Shown here: positions 22,652-34,712 of the stretch, in pieces
Position numbering within the stretch: the first letter of the stretch is position 1
How the letters are laid out: every line of letters starts with the position of its first letter
Assembly (NCBI GenBank): GCA_030407315.1
Contig: JALQPE010001779.1
Coordinates: forward strand, 1 to 64,000
Direction: 5' to 3'
DNA: 64,000 nt
From: Asparagopsis taxiformis
Taxonomy: Eukaryota > Rhodophyta > Florideophyceae > Bonnemaisoniales > Bonnemaisoniaceae
Translations under genes and position numbers: made by a program
Notes under the pieces: model-generated
What the model saw: the letters and a program-made list of their open reading frames with translations, nothing else
The model's database searches: none
What the model was told of the DNA's origin: nothing

Positions 22652-24624
22652 AACACGACTTCCGAGCTAATGAGAATAATTTCCTAAATTGAGTATCAAT
22701 AAAATTTATATTTTTAGCTCAGTCAGGGGCATCAAGCGCTACTTCTGAGCTCCTCTACTACGCTACTTCTAGCAAAACGAGTCCTTAACCCTTTTAACGG
22801 AAGAAAACAGATCGCGTTGGAACGTCCAAAATCTATGCATTCTTCCACTGAGATGTGAAGAGCATGACGATCAAGAATGTTAATAATTTAAATAATTCTC
22901 TGTTCTGTAGAATGTACATGTGCTGCTTGTGTCACAGGGTTAATCAATGCCTCTGACACCAGCATTTGAGGCCCATTGGCCCCGCCGTTGTTTCGAAACG
23001 GTGTCTGGGATAATATTGGAAGATAGGTAAATCTCAACTCATGAGTGATATCATTTACTCTATTACGTTATTATTCTGTCAGCCAATGGGTGCAGAACAG
23101 GATGGTGCACTTTAACGTGGATCTTTCCACGTTTTTTCAAATAATTTCTGATTCTTCGTCCATTGCAACCAGATCATCCGCGAAATTAGATCATCAATCC
23201 CTGGACTTCAGGGCACAGTGAGAACAACTGCCAATACATATCATCTACGCTGTACTGAGTATCGAACACTGAACACCAGCGAAACTAAGTGAAGACGGCG
23301 TGCGTTGCTCGTAAGCTTGCTAGTCGATATTTCAGCACTTTTTTGATGCAGTCAATACTACGCTGAAATCATCCAGCGAGCCAAATGGAATCGAAGCAAA
23401 TTCAGCCCTGCCGTGTCGCTTGCTTCAAGATATGTAAGTTGCGAGTTATATCCATTTTCGCCCTTACAAGCCTTCAATCGTATTTACCATGGAATACACC
23501 CATTGATGAACACCTAGTTCTTCCCTCTTACGGATTTGCTCTGCACCGTGCCCATTCTTCAGTCACCAGTACTTTGCATTCATGGTTTCCAATTTCATGC
23601 CATGTATCAAGTGGCTTTCGAAACATATCGGTTATCAGGGATACACGTGCACGAGACGCGTCTGGTGCTATTATACATAAGTGCACCTAGGATTAATAGA
23701 ACTGAAGTCAGGTCACTGTGCTACTCCGCGAAAAAATGACAAAGTAACTGTGACTACCAATAGCGTATGACTGAAATTCTTCTAGTCCCTACGGAGGCTT
23801 CAGAACATTGCTGGTATCATCTGAACGCAATTTTCACCTTAATGCGTGCTAAATCTGAGATTCCCAGCCGTTGTGTATTTCCACCAGATTGTCAGCGATT
23901 GAGCTGCACAAATCTGGGTACGGGAGGATCCTCAATGCTGCAGATTGCGAAATATAGATGAAGGCTGTCACATATGATGACCATATGCGCTTTGTACAGG
24001 GAGATAGAGAAATAATGTCATGTATGTCAATTTATTATGTGCGGAATCACAATTCTATGAACCCTCTATCATTCCCTGAGAAGTTCAATCAACAGGCTAT
24101 TGGAATCATTCACAAACTGATGAGTACATAACACCATCACTATTCCATCACAATCTACAGTGTTGCAGAGTTCGTAACTAACTCCTATTCATATATCACG
24201 TGCGACCGAATATAATCTGTCCTCCAAAGTGAAGTAAGAGAGCACTATCCGCTTCTCAGAAGTTCAGGTACACACTACGTGGCTGAAGGAGTGAGGGAGG
24301 ATAGGATACTGGCCAATGAACAGACGGATGAAGGGAGCAAATGGGGTGGCTGTAGTAGACGTTGAACTTTGGATTTTGAAATGCTCGACTCGACTGCACT
24401 CTGAGCTTACCATTACTGCTCCAAGCTAGATCTAATTTTCTTCTGAACGTCTACTGGAATCCTCTTGTCCTTTGTGAGGCGTGAAAATCTGGCTAGAACT
24501 GTGTTAACAGAAACATTGTCAGTCCAGATGTTCCTTTCGGCTTGATAACCACTTACAAATGAGGCAGTGTACTTAGCCCTGAATATATCCTGAGCGAAGG
24601 CTGACCCAGCCCCACTCCTCCTAG
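22652..24624 (+). repeat. Left long terminal inverted repeat of the nested transposon
   Basis: 1,973 bp matching the reverse complement of 31215-33187 almost perfectly. Its inner end includes a copy of the C-terminal coding sequence of the element's transposase (minus strand, about 24413-24624). It holds no other credible gene. Confidence 0.88.
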
Positions 24625-24837
24625 AGACTGAAGTAGCCGGATAGAAAAGTGAAGGGTTTGCTCGTGAGTTCATTTGCATAACATATGAATAACTACAGAT
24701 CAGCAGCTCTAAATTAGATAACAATATCTACAGTTCCGCAGAACTGCTCGCCGCAGCCTGGCAGTTGGAGGACAGGAGAGAAAGTTGGTAGTTGAAAATT
24801 TTGCGTGGAAGTTGTTTTTGTGCTGAGAGAGAGGTTT

Positions 24838-27591
24838 TCACTGACTCAAGGAGACTGTTGGTTTTTCTAAGGGACCGATGGGAGCTTCATCGCTACCGGT
24901 GAAGGCTGCACTTTTTCCGGTGGATTGGTCCGGTAGAATTGGACCATGGAAATCGTCTTCGCCTTCAGATTCTTGTGAAGATCCACAATCCTCAGAGAGA
25001 TTCTGTATTCCTCTCTTTTGCCCTCTCACAGCTGTTTCTATTATTGACAGAACAGTAGATATTCCTCGGGATCTTGTTGTTATTTCGCTTCGAACACTGG
25101 ATCTTTGTTCTGATTGAGCTCTTGAAGCAATTCTATCAAGGCGTTCGAGAGCAAGCTTGTAACACTTTGGGTCCTTCTCTACGACGACACACTTGCGACC
25201 AGTTGCAATACAAGCGATGGCAGTCGTCATAGTTCCTGCGAATCCATCAAATACAAGTCCTCCGGGTGGACAGAAAGTACAAAGTATCTCGGCAAGAGCA
25301 GCACTGTTTTTCTCCTCCACTCGAACTGGACTCCTCCCGACACACAATTTCCTCTGTCTACCTACTTTGTCAAGAACAGCAAATTTTCGGGTGTGTGAAC
25401 ATGGAATTAGACTATATGGCGTTTTGAGATCAGCACCAAATTTTTCGTCATGGGGAGGAAGGTATCCCATACATGCAGGCTCGGCACAGTTCTGTGGGAC
25501 GAGGAAGCTTTTGTTTCTTACCTGTTGAGAAGAATCCTTCACAAGCAAGTATGGGTAGTTCCATACGGCAAGGCCCGCTGCTTTTAGGGCATCCCACCAT
25601 TTAGATAGCAATGCAAACGAAGTAAAGATCAGAAAATAACCGCCTGGCTTCAGGCTTCTTCTGCAGAACCTGCAAAACCGAGCAATGGCCTCTTCGTCTA
25701 TGAAATCGTTATAGAACCGACCGGTATTTGACAAGTTACTCCCTTGAAGTGCATAAGGAGGGTCTGATAAGATGAAGTCAAAGAGATCTTGCTGCTCTCT
25801 ATCCGATGAGCCGTATATGGATTGATCATATTGTTCCCAAGTCATATCATATATATAATGATTATAATGGGAAACGCCAAATTTCTTGAGTGCGCTCACA
25901 TTACTTGGGTTATCATTTTCTTCTGATCCAGTACAATCCTTCACTTGAGACGACATAGCTGCACCCTCCTCAGAGATTGAGACAATCGGGATGAAAGGTG
26001 ACCCATTAGCTTCCTCAGTTGGGTTGCTGGAAACTTGATTATAGTCCACTCCTGCATTTGAAGAAGAATGGTTTTCTGGGGTAGAATTCTTCCCTGAACC
26101 GTCTCTGTTCTTCTCAATTTTCTCGAGATCATCTGCATCATCCTCTCTTCCTTTTGATTCCGTTTGAAAGGACGGAGATTTATCAATACCTGTTTGAGGA
26201 GAGGAACTGAGTGCATTACTTTCTGCGTCAGTTTCCTCTCGAACAAATATGCCCTTAAAACGAGCCAAGTCCATTCCTGAAGTACTCGGGAAGTGTTGCT
26301 TGTATAAGTCCCAGAGAGGTTCTAGAATGTCCTGTGGATTGTTCATGTTGTTCTCTACATGCTCATCCAACCTGTTTGTCTGAAGAAGATTCAAACGGGC
26401 TGTTTCAAGTTCAGGAGGCCATTTTTTTCCTTTCCCTCCCAGAAATAGCTCGAACTTTTCTGCTTCTAGTCTAGCCGCTACAGCAGCTTTAAACTCCTTC
26501 TCGATAACTTTGTACGAGACAGGTTTGTAATAGTTCAGAGAAGCGTGATATCTTGCTCTTCGCAGCGCATGAATTGCGTCCGTAGTATTCTTACAGCACA
26601 TGAAAGATGTCGCTTGTTTGAGACTAGACGATGAAAATATGTTTCGATAAATTCGACAATCTGGAGTGCTTCCATTTCGAGGTGACTTCTGATGGAATCC
26701 AGAAGCGATCTCGGGATGTTCAGAGTTGACGATCGCTCCAATTTCTTCTAAAACCTCGTTAGGAAGTCGCAGAGCTGTCCTTGCCAGCTGAACTGTAGTC
26801 GCGCTCGACCACTTCTTTCCACCTGCAACCTTTCCTGCAACCTCCACAGCAGACGGCATTTGACCAGTACATGCTTCTATCTCTTTAGCCTCATCCTTAA
26901 ATGCGCACAGAGTGTCATAGAAAGTGCAGGCCACAACGTAGTCATTCTTTTGCTTTTCGTTTGCATTGCGGGCATATGCCCTGAGGATTGACTTAGAAGC
27001 CGACTGTATAACCATCACAGTCCACTGGAAACCTGCCCATCTATTCGGTGTGTCCTTCATCAATTCACTGATGGCCATATGACGGTGGGCACCGTCAATG
27101 ATACCATACCAGACATCATGTTTCTTCACCATCTCCTCAGCTTTCTTCCTTGCCTCGTTTACACTTAATCCATCAGCTAAGAAATTGCTTTCTAAGAAAG
27201 AATATGGAAACGATTCATAGACACCTTCTAGCCGGACAACAGATGGGAGACAACCTCCGGATGTGATTCCTTTTGTCATTCCATCATCTTCAAAGTGACC
27301 TGAGAAAGATTCCTTCAAACGTGAAACACCAGAAGGAGAAATGCTTCGAACCTTCGAGAATGGAATACATACATCAGGATCAAGCTTCATAATCTCTGCA
27401 CCTTCTAGAAGATCACGAAACGCCTCTGTAACCCCTTCAAATCCGTCGGCAATTGATTCAGAGTTATCTTGGAGTGATTGTGTGGGATAACCTCTCCCAG
27501 AAGGGACACTAGCTTCAACAGGTGATACTTTCCTGGATTCTCGCGTCAATCTTGATTTTGAATATGACTTCTTGGGACGTTTAGTTCCCAT
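24838..27591 (-). CDS. ParB-like domain fused to a permuted DNA methyltransferase
   Basis: A 917-aa protein from the ATG at 27591 to TGA; the frame opens six bases earlier at a TTG that I do not use. The N-terminus is basic (KRPKKSYSKSRLTRESRK). Residues about 75-175 form a ParB-like block beginning DPDVCIPFSKV and ending YGIIDGAHRHMAI (D166). Residues 180-590 are helical, then Ser/Glu-rich. The methyltransferase part has LSDPPYALQG (D610), KPGGYFLIF, and later VFDGFAGTMTTAIA (D782) with VVVEKDP. Motif IV before motif I is the beta-type N6A/N4C order. It would modify adenine (N6) or cytosine (N4) in a nuclear DNA target. The frame is intact. It shares its architecture, apart from SET, with the 22020-18553 frame but sits in a different transposon. 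Confidence 0.82.
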   Translation of the reverse strand: MGTKRPKKSYSKSRLTRESRKVSPVEASVPSGRGYPTQSLQDNSESIADGFEGVTEAFRDLLEGAEIMKLDPDVCIPFSKVRSISPSGVSRLKESFSGHFEDDGMTKGITSGGCLPSVVRLEGVYESFPYSFLESNFLADGLSVNEARKKAEEMVKKHDVWYGIIDGAHRHMAISELMKDTPNRWAGFQWTVMVIQSASKSILRAYARNANEKQKNDYVVACTFYDTLCAFKDEAKEIEACTGQMPSAVEVAGKVAGGKKWSSATTVQLARTALRLPNEVLEEIGAIVNSEHPEIASGFHQKSPRNGSTPDCRIYRNIFSSSSLKQATSFMCCKNTTDAIHALRRARYHASLNYYKPVSYKVIEKEFKAAVAARLEAEKFELFLGGKGKKWPPELETARLNLLQTNRLDEHVENNMNNPQDILEPLWDLYKQHFPSTSGMDLARFKGIFVREETDAESNALSSSPQTGIDKSPSFQTESKGREDDADDLEKIEKNRDGSGKNSTPENHSSSNAGVDYNQVSSNPTEEANGSPFIPIVSISEEGAAMSSQVKDCTGSEENDNPSNVSALKKFGVSHYNHYIYDMTWEQYDQSIYGSSDREQQDLFDFILSDPPYALQGSNLSNTGRFYNDFIDEEAIARFCRFCRRSLKPGGYFLIFTSFALLSKWWDALKAAGLAVWNYPYLLVKDSSQQVRNKSFLVPQNCAEPACMGYLPPHDEKFGADLKTPYSLIPCSHTRKFAVLDKVGRQRKLCVGRSPVRVEEKNSAALAEILCTFCPPGGLVFDGFAGTMTTAIACIATGRKCVVVEKDPKCYKLALERLDRIASRAQSEQRSSVRSEITTRSRGISTVLSIIETAVRGQKRGIQNLSEDCGSSQESEGEDDFHGPILPDQSTGKSAAFTGSDEAPIGPLEKPTVSLSQ

Positions 27592-29082
27592 TTTCAAGAG
27601 GAACAGAGTTTGACCAGACTAGTCGCTCCTGGGCTTTGGTAATTCCCGCAAAGTAGTGACTGAAGATATCATTTAAAGGAAAGCAAGCGAGGGTTTCGTT
27701 TCGACCTACTTTGCACTGGTTATATTTTACGGACACAAAGCTGGTATATGTTTCCGCATCGTCCTGCAACCAAATGAAATAGGTGCTTCACGGACATGAT
27801 GCTTAGTGATCGAGGTCTACTATGATTTCCTAGAGACAGGAGCTCACACAACTCCTACTCTCATTTCTGGTCAACCGCAACTTTTTTTAAATCCGTTCAT
27901 GATGTATTGTCACTGTCATTGAACTTATTATGTTGACCAATGAGCTCGAGCATATCTGGCGGATAAAATTTCCAGATATACACATGCTCTACCGTGTAAT
28001 GAAATTCTATCCCTGTAGAACGCTCTTATGACTTGGAAAATGGTTTTGAAGCCAAAATGATAACACGTATTGTAAAATGAAGGCCTGTTTGGTGAACACG
28101 TCATCTTGAAATGTACAGTGAGTGGTACAGGCCAAAATTACGTCTTTTCAGCACATCCTGCCAGATGGCATGTTATACACACATATCTTTTCTCGTTTTC
28201 CGCTTCGACAGCCCTTGAAAGAATAGTATCCTGACATTTACGTTACGGTGAGTTGATGATACTGCTTCGCTCCGAAAAACTGTTTTAGTTCTGGTTTGAT
28301 GAGAGAGTTGTAGAGAAGTGTAATTTCCTCCCAGCTGTTGACTGATATAATTGCCAGTTTCTCTGCTTAGGTAGGAGAGCCTTATTCAGTCCAGAACTCT
28401 TGGGGACGAAAGGGGTTTCGAATGCCACTACATCCCTGGATATCATAATCATCCTCTCTACGTCTCTGTAGACTTCAAGGAGGACATGTGAGGACGTTGA
28501 ATGTGATCTATGATCACTGCGGTACGATTCGTACCGTTAAATGGTGGTCCTCCAGCGAGCCTCAACAATATCAATATCATTGAAAAGCTTTCATAACATC
28601 TCTTTCGAAACACATATATCCATAGGAATCTGATCCTATCTGTTACGAGAGCTGTTTAGAAAAAGTTTTACTCAAAATTTTTGTAAATCAGAAAAGCACC
28701 AAGTGACATAGGATCTCTCCAGCTATGGGTACAATATCAGTATCATCATACAGCTTTTCAAATTACTGAGTGGAACAAGCTATCCAAGCAGTCACTTGAC
28801 AGTTTGTGCCCTTCTGGCCAATTTCAAAGAGACACATCATAGATGATATCATATCATTGATATGTGCACGTCTGACGTATGTCCTAACAGCGAAACATGA
28901 CTCCGATTCATATCTGAGTCAGACCTTTTCCGAGACGTTTCTGTAGAACTCCCAGAGTAAAGTGCAGGAGTGGGCATAGTGAAGCTGTATATGCTTCCAG
29001 TGCTGCGGAATGTAAGCAGAGCTCACATGACAGGAATGCTGCTCACAGGAGACACTCTGTTGATTCTGAGCCCTTGCTCGAT
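27592..29082. other. Divergent intergenic region of the nested transposon
   Basis: About 1.5 kb of AT-rich DNA separates the minus-strand methyltransferase start from the plus-strand transposase start. I see no gene and no recognisable repeat; it presumably contains both promoters. Confidence 0.4.
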
Positions 29083-31426
29083 ATGGAATCTATTCCGATT
29101 TTCGGACTGAATATGGATGATGCCGAAGCCGCCCTATTATGTTCAAAATGTAATGATGAGCATCTCTGTGAGGAGACCAATGGAATTATGGATCGTTGTC
29201 ACCGAGGTAGAATTGCCATTGGGGAGCTTTGCCAACATCTCACAGTTCCAAAAAAGAGGAAGTACGTTCATGTATCGCGAAACAAACGGAAAGATGAAGC
29301 CAAGTCAGACCTCAAGAAGAGAAGGGAAGAAATGGCGAAAGTAAGTGACATGAAAACTGTTTCTTGTTCTAAAGATGGGTGCTTCAAGAATGTTGAGCAG
29401 AGCTACCTTCACGCCCAGAAGTTGCGCATACTTCAAATGGATTGTATTGGCAGGAAATCTGCACTCACCTCTATGTTCAACGGAACAAGTTTCGAGTTCA
29501 GCTCAAGAAAAGTTTGCGTTCAATTCCTCAACAAAGCGTTTGGATTTTCAAGACAGTTGCAGGCTTCTGTTAAGCGTCTCCCAAGTGCTGGAGCCTCATC
29601 CTCTCTACTGGCAATTCCAAGAATGAGGAGAGGAAAAAGCCAGAAGATGCATGTAATGGAGTTTTTACATCACGCTGCTGAATACAATGCAGATAAGATT
29701 CCCGACTCGAACGAAACCCATCTACCTCATCACCGAAAGCTGGATGTGTATATGGACTTTAGGAATGGTTTCCACGAGAGATCTTTAGACGGGGAAATAA
29801 TACCACCAGCATCCTATTCATACTTCATTCGTGTCTGGAACATGTTTGCCAATCACATAAAGGTTCGAAAAGTGAGGCGATTTTCGAAATGCGACGAGTG
29901 CGAGTTCTTACGTTCTGAGCTGGAAAAAGCTGGAGCAAACGAGCTTCGATCCGCTCCCGTTCTTCAGCGATACCGAGAGCACCACGATTTCATTGCCAGC
30001 GAGAGACTGGTATACTATTCAACAAGAACACGGGCAAGAAACAATCCTTCTAAAATTCTCTCTGTCATTATTGATGGAGCAGATCAAAGCGCATTCGGGC
30101 TTCCACACTTTGTGGTCAACACTAAAGCAGAAAAAGGTCACTCTATCAGAGTAAGAATGATTGGAGTTCTCGAACATGGTTCTGTAAACAAAGCGTCACT
30201 TTTCCTCATGACAGAAGAATTCGAAAGCGGCGCGAATCATGTGATCGAAGCCATACACCGATTTTTATCGGATCGAGCCTCAGTAGGATTCTTACCTGAT
30301 ACGTTCCATATCCAGATGGATAACTGCACTCGAGAAAATAAGAATCGGTTTACGCTTTCTTATCTAGAGTATTTGGTTATGATGGGAGTCTTTCTAGAGG
30401 TTAATGCATCGTTTTTACCAGTCGGTCACACGCACGAAGACATCGATCAGATGTTCTCGAGAACTGCAATACACCTCCGGCACAGGAATGCGATTTACGA
30501 TGGAGGAACTCGCTGCAGAGCTGAGAAACGCGTACAAACCAAAACCGAAAGTATCTCTGATGAGGCACGTAGCAAATTTTTCTGGCCTGTTGAATGAATC
30601 AAGAAGTTTAAGGAAAAACTTGTCCTCATTCTCTGCCTTCCGTTACTTCAAATTCTCCAGGAGACCGGCAGTTTCTGGGAGTGGTCCATTCCCCTTCTCC
30701 ACTTAAGTGGCGGTAAAGGTGAATCACAGTCAGTCTTGGGAGTTATTCTCCCCCTCTCGTGACAGTATTCTCACTGGATTTCTTTGCTCATGTCCGAACC
30801 TTGCTAAGACACCACCAACACTTGTTCGATCTCCCCCAAACTTCCATGAAGTTACGAAACGTATTCATTCAGTAGAGAGAATGGTTTCCAATCACTCCAA
30901 ACTTACAAGTCTCATCTCTCTCAGAGATCAGATCTATAGGGATAGAGAGGAAGCAATTCACTGGGATCTCGAAAACTGTCCAGAGTTGAACGGCCGCCAC
31001 AGAGAGGATCGGCTCAATTCGAGATATGAAAGTGGAAAAAGTGAGGAGGAATCAGAACAGTTCTATGATTATGAGTACGATGTTGGTGATTTTGTCGCTG
31101 TTAGAACAAACGATAGGAAATGTTCTTTCTGGATAGGTCAAGTCAAGGAAACTACCAGAAATGGAGAGGGACTGGTAACCCTTGTGAAACTGCATTGGTA
31201 CCAGACGTACAACCCTAGGAGGGGTGGGGCTGGGTCAGCCTTCGCTCAGGATATATTCAGGGCTAAGTACACTGCCTCATTTGTAAGTGGTTATCAAGCC
31301 GAAAGGAACATCTGGACTGACAATGTTTCTGTTAACACAGTTCTAGCCAGATTTTCACGCCTCACAAAGGACAAGAGGATTCCAGTAGACGTTCAGAAGA
31401 AAATTAGATCTAGCTTGGAGCAGTAA
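29083..31426 (+). pseudogene. DUF7869-type transposase of the nested element, broken by a frameshift and a stop
   Basis: The first 504 codons (29083-30597, ATG at 29083) contain CSKC and CDEC cysteine pairs. They also hold an RNase-H-like core with IIDGADQS (D331), IQMDNCTRENKNRF (D413) and VGHTHEDIDQMFS (E452, D453, D455), the signature of DUF7869-type transposase proteins. Near 30500, after HLRHRNA, the coherent sequence continues in the +1 frame (TMEELAAELRNAYKPKPK), consistent with one extra T in GATTTACG. That frame meets TAA at 30704-30706 and then stays open to 31426. The tail has YDVGDFVAVR and FWIGQVKET, a barrel-like C-terminal segment usual in this family. The last 70 codons lie in the inverted repeat. 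It would move the nested element if repaired or complemented. Confidence 0.72.
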
Positions 31427-33187
31427 TGGTAAGCTCAGAGTGCAGTCGAGTCGAGCATTTCAAAATCCAAAGTTCAACGTCTACTACAGCCACCCCATTT
31501 GCTCCCTTCATCCGTCTGTTCATTGGCCAGTATCCTATCCTCCCTCACTCCTTCAGCCACGTAGTGTGTACCTGAACTTCTGAGAAGCGGATAGTGCTCT
31601 CTTACTTCACTTTGGAGGACAGATTATATTCGGTCGCACGTGATATATGAATAGGAGTTAGTTACGAACTCTGCAACACTGTAGATTGTGATGGAATAGT
31701 GATGGTGTTATGTACTCATCAGTTTGTGAATGATTCCAATAGCCTGTTGATTGAACTTCTCAGGGAATGATAGAGGGTTCATAGAATTGTGATTCCGCAC
31801 ATAATAAATTGACATACATGACATTATTTCTCTATCTCCCTGTACAAAGCGCATATGGTCATCATATGTGACAGCCTTCATCTATATTTCGCAATCTGCA
31901 GCATTGAGGATCCTCCCGTACCCAGATTTGTGCAGCTCAATCGCTGACAATCTGGTGGAAATACACAACGGCTGGGAATCTCAGATTTAGCACGCATTAA
32001 GGTGAAAATTGCGTTCAGATGATACCAGCAATGTTCTGAAGCCTCCGTAGGGACTAGAAGAATTTCAGTCATACGCTATTGGTAGTCACAGTTACTTTGT
32101 CATTTTTTCGCGGAGTAGCACAGTGACCTGACTTCAGTTCTATTAATCCTAGGTGCACTTATGTATAATAGCACCAGACGCGTCTCGTGCACGTGTATCC
32201 CTGATAACCGATATGTTTCGAAAGCCACTTGATACATGGCATGAAATTGGAAACCATGAATGCAAAGTACTGGTGACTGAAGAATGGGCACGGTGCAGAG
32301 CAAATCCGTAAGAGGGAAGAACTAGGTGTTCATCAATGGGTGTATTCCATGGTAAATACGATTGAAGGCTTGTAAGGGCGAAAATGGATATAACTCGCAA
32401 CTTACATATCTTGAAGCAAGCGACACGGCAGGGCTGAATTTGCTTCGATTCCATTTGGCTCGCTGGATGATTTCAGCGTAGTATTGACTGCATCAAAAAA
32501 GTGCTGAAATATCGACTAGCAAGCTTACGAGCAACGCACGCCGTCTTCACTTAGTTTCGCTGGTGTTCAGTGTTCGATACTCAGTACAGCGTAGATGATA
32601 TGTATTGGCAGTTGTTCTCACTGTGCCCTGAAGTCCAGGGATTGATGATCTAATTTCGCGGATGATCTGGTTGCAATGGACGAAGAATCAGAAATTATTT
32701 GAAAAAACGTGGAAAGATCCACGTTAAAGTGCACCATCCTGTTCTGCACCCATTGGCTGACAGAATAATAACGTAATAGAGTAAATGATATCACTCATGA
32801 GTTGAGATTTACCTATCTTCCAATATTATCCCAGACACCGTTTCGAAACAACGGCGGGGCCAATGGGCCTCAAATGCTGGTGTCAGAGGCATTGATTAAC
32901 CCTGTGACACAAGCAGCACATGTACATTCTACAGAACAGAGAATTATTTAAATTATTAACATTCTTGATCGTCATGCTCTTCACATCTCAGTGGAAGAAT
33001 GCATAGATTTTGGACGTTCCAACGCGATCTGTTTTCTTCCGTTAAAAGGGTTAAGGACTCGTTTTGCTAGAAGTAGCGTAGTAGAGGAGCTCAGAAGTAG
33101 CGCTTGATGCCCCTGACTGAGCTAAAAATATAAATTTTATTGATACTCAATTTAGGAAATTATTCTCATTAGCTCGGAAGTCGTGTT
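31215..33187 (-). repeat. Right long terminal inverted repeat of the nested transposon
   Basis: Reverse complement of 22652-24624. The transposase reading frame ends inside it, at 31426. The remaining 1.7 kb to the outer end holds only short frames mirrored in the left copy. Confidence 0.88.
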
Positions 33188-33965
33188 CAAGACTGAAACA
33201 GACCCATTCCTCCATGCATTGCTCGAATACAAAGCTGAATATGGTTTCGACTCTACCCTTTCTCAAGTCAAGATTTCAGATCGTAACGAGCTCGTCGACA
33301 AGGATTCCGGAAGGGTTCTCCCGTGGCGAAGTGGTGAGCTTCGCAGTATGGACTCACCTCCATCCCCAGCAGAGAGAGACCCAGACTACGGCATTGACCA
33401 CACTCGCCACCGCCACCGCGGCATCCTTCAAGATTGCACTGCGGATCAAATGAAGAAGACCGTAGCAGAAATGCTGGCAAGATTGGAAAAGCTGGAGTCA
33501 GCTGCCAAACATCCTCTACCCCCTCCATTCGATTCCAACAGTTCCATGACCTCCTCTGCTCTGACTGTATGTAGCATTCTGTTTCAGAAGCTTGGTGTGT
33601 ACACAGACAAGCCCCTCTCCCTCCGGATGACGAAATCCGAGCACTGCAGGGGAATGCGACAAACATCGCAAGAAGAAATCAGAGTACAGGCCGACTGCTC
33701 CCTTGCTCAATTCCGCACTATTGCCATTCAATGCAAGGCGAAAGAGAATCGTGACGTTCTCTTCCAGCCGTCCTTTGAGGACATCACCTTTCCCTCTGGA
33801 AATGAGTCGGATCTTTCCATCATTTTCCCCACCTTTCAGGCACTATGTGACTCCATAGGTACCTCGCAACACGGGTTCCCAGAAAATATTGGTGAAGAGC
33901 AGGGCGGAACGCGATGGAGGCAGCTCATCGATTGTCCGAATTTTAGGAAATCTAGTCGACGTTGA

Positions 33966-34712
33966 TTGCTCTCATGATGCTCCTTCTTCCGCATTTCTCG
34001 TCGGCTCATCTGCTTACGTCCTGTCCAGCCCAGACCAACGTATGACAGTTCTTTGCAGAGACTCCTACGAGTTTGACCACGTCAACAATACATTTTTACA
34101 TCCCCTATGTCTTAGCCAACTATCACAGTCTAGCATCGTGGACTCTTTCCACCTACGTGATAAGGCTACTGTTACCTATGGAGCAACGTTTTCGTTACTG
34201 TGGAGACGTATTCAGCGCCGAGCTTGTTACAGCACTTTCCAGCCTCTATCAACCGCAGAGACGTTTGGTACACTAGATCTACGCTTACCTTGCTGTATTT
34301 TCAGTGGTACTACTACATGACAGGAGCTTGAAGACATTGGCTATGAGGCTATCTCTCGTCTTGGCTTCAATGTGGATTCAGACAATACCCACCCTCGCTC
34401 TCCTCCACCTGCCAACTGCAGTCCTGAGCAAAAATAATAAAGTACATCTATCCGTAGTTATCCTGTTCCTGGGTATTTCATTCTAGAGCTCCTGTGGCCA
34501 TCAATTTCTAGTAAAGACGGATACCCTCGCCCCTTCCTACTTCGACTATTCCACTACCTGTCTCTGCGCTATTCCTTCGACTTGACACTATCGTCTGACT
34601 GGTTTCCTGATGTCTCGTATCTATCTACTTCCATCTATTACAAAATTCAACTCAACAGAAATTTTATTTCTTCATTCTTCGTCTACTATACCGAAACCGG
34701 TTTCATCCGATA
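33966..34712. other. Intergenic region
   Basis: It lies between the end of the Tudor-like gene and the end of the convergent coiled-coil gene. Short frames here have no recognisable content. I see no repeat family. Confidence 0.4.

Larger units (their letters stand above)
22652..33187. mobile_element. Nested DNA transposon with 1,973-bp inverted repeats (10.5 kb)
   Basis: It begins AACACGACTTCCGAGC and ends with the reverse complement, GCTCGGAAGTCGTGTT. It is flanked on both sides by CAAG (22648-22651 and 33188-33191), read as a 4-bp target duplication. It encodes a DUF7869-type transposase on the plus strand and a ParB-like DNA methyltransferase on the minus strand. The near identity of its two long terminal repeats suggests recent activity or gene conversion. 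It landed inside the Tudor-like cargo gene of the giant CACTA element, so it is younger than that element. I cannot name its superfamily from sequence alone. Confidence 0.85.
22535..33965 (+). pseudogene. Tudor-like small gene split by a 10.5-kb transposon insertion
   Basis: The first part (22535-22651, 39 codons) begins MLPLAPNDVIEVQWELRPFG and contains WWSAIVKEI. The rest (33192-33965, 257 codons) begins with TETDPFLHALLEY and continues YGFDSTLSQVKIS, LVDKDSGRVLPWR. Removing the nested element and one copy of CAAG joins the two parts in frame, giving a product of about 296 aa. The first 90 residues have the alternating beta pattern with W/Y residues seen in Tudor/Agenet-type SH3-like barrels, followed by an acidic/helical tail. 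A chromatin-reader role is inference from that pattern and from the neighbouring SET segment. It is almost certainly non-functional in this copy. Short frames at 33889-34486 are shadows. Confidence 0.6.

Noticed and set aside
23385..23961. Small frames mirrored in both long inverted repeats of the nested element
   Set aside because: Identical only because the repeats are identical; no domain, and no start context to favour coding.
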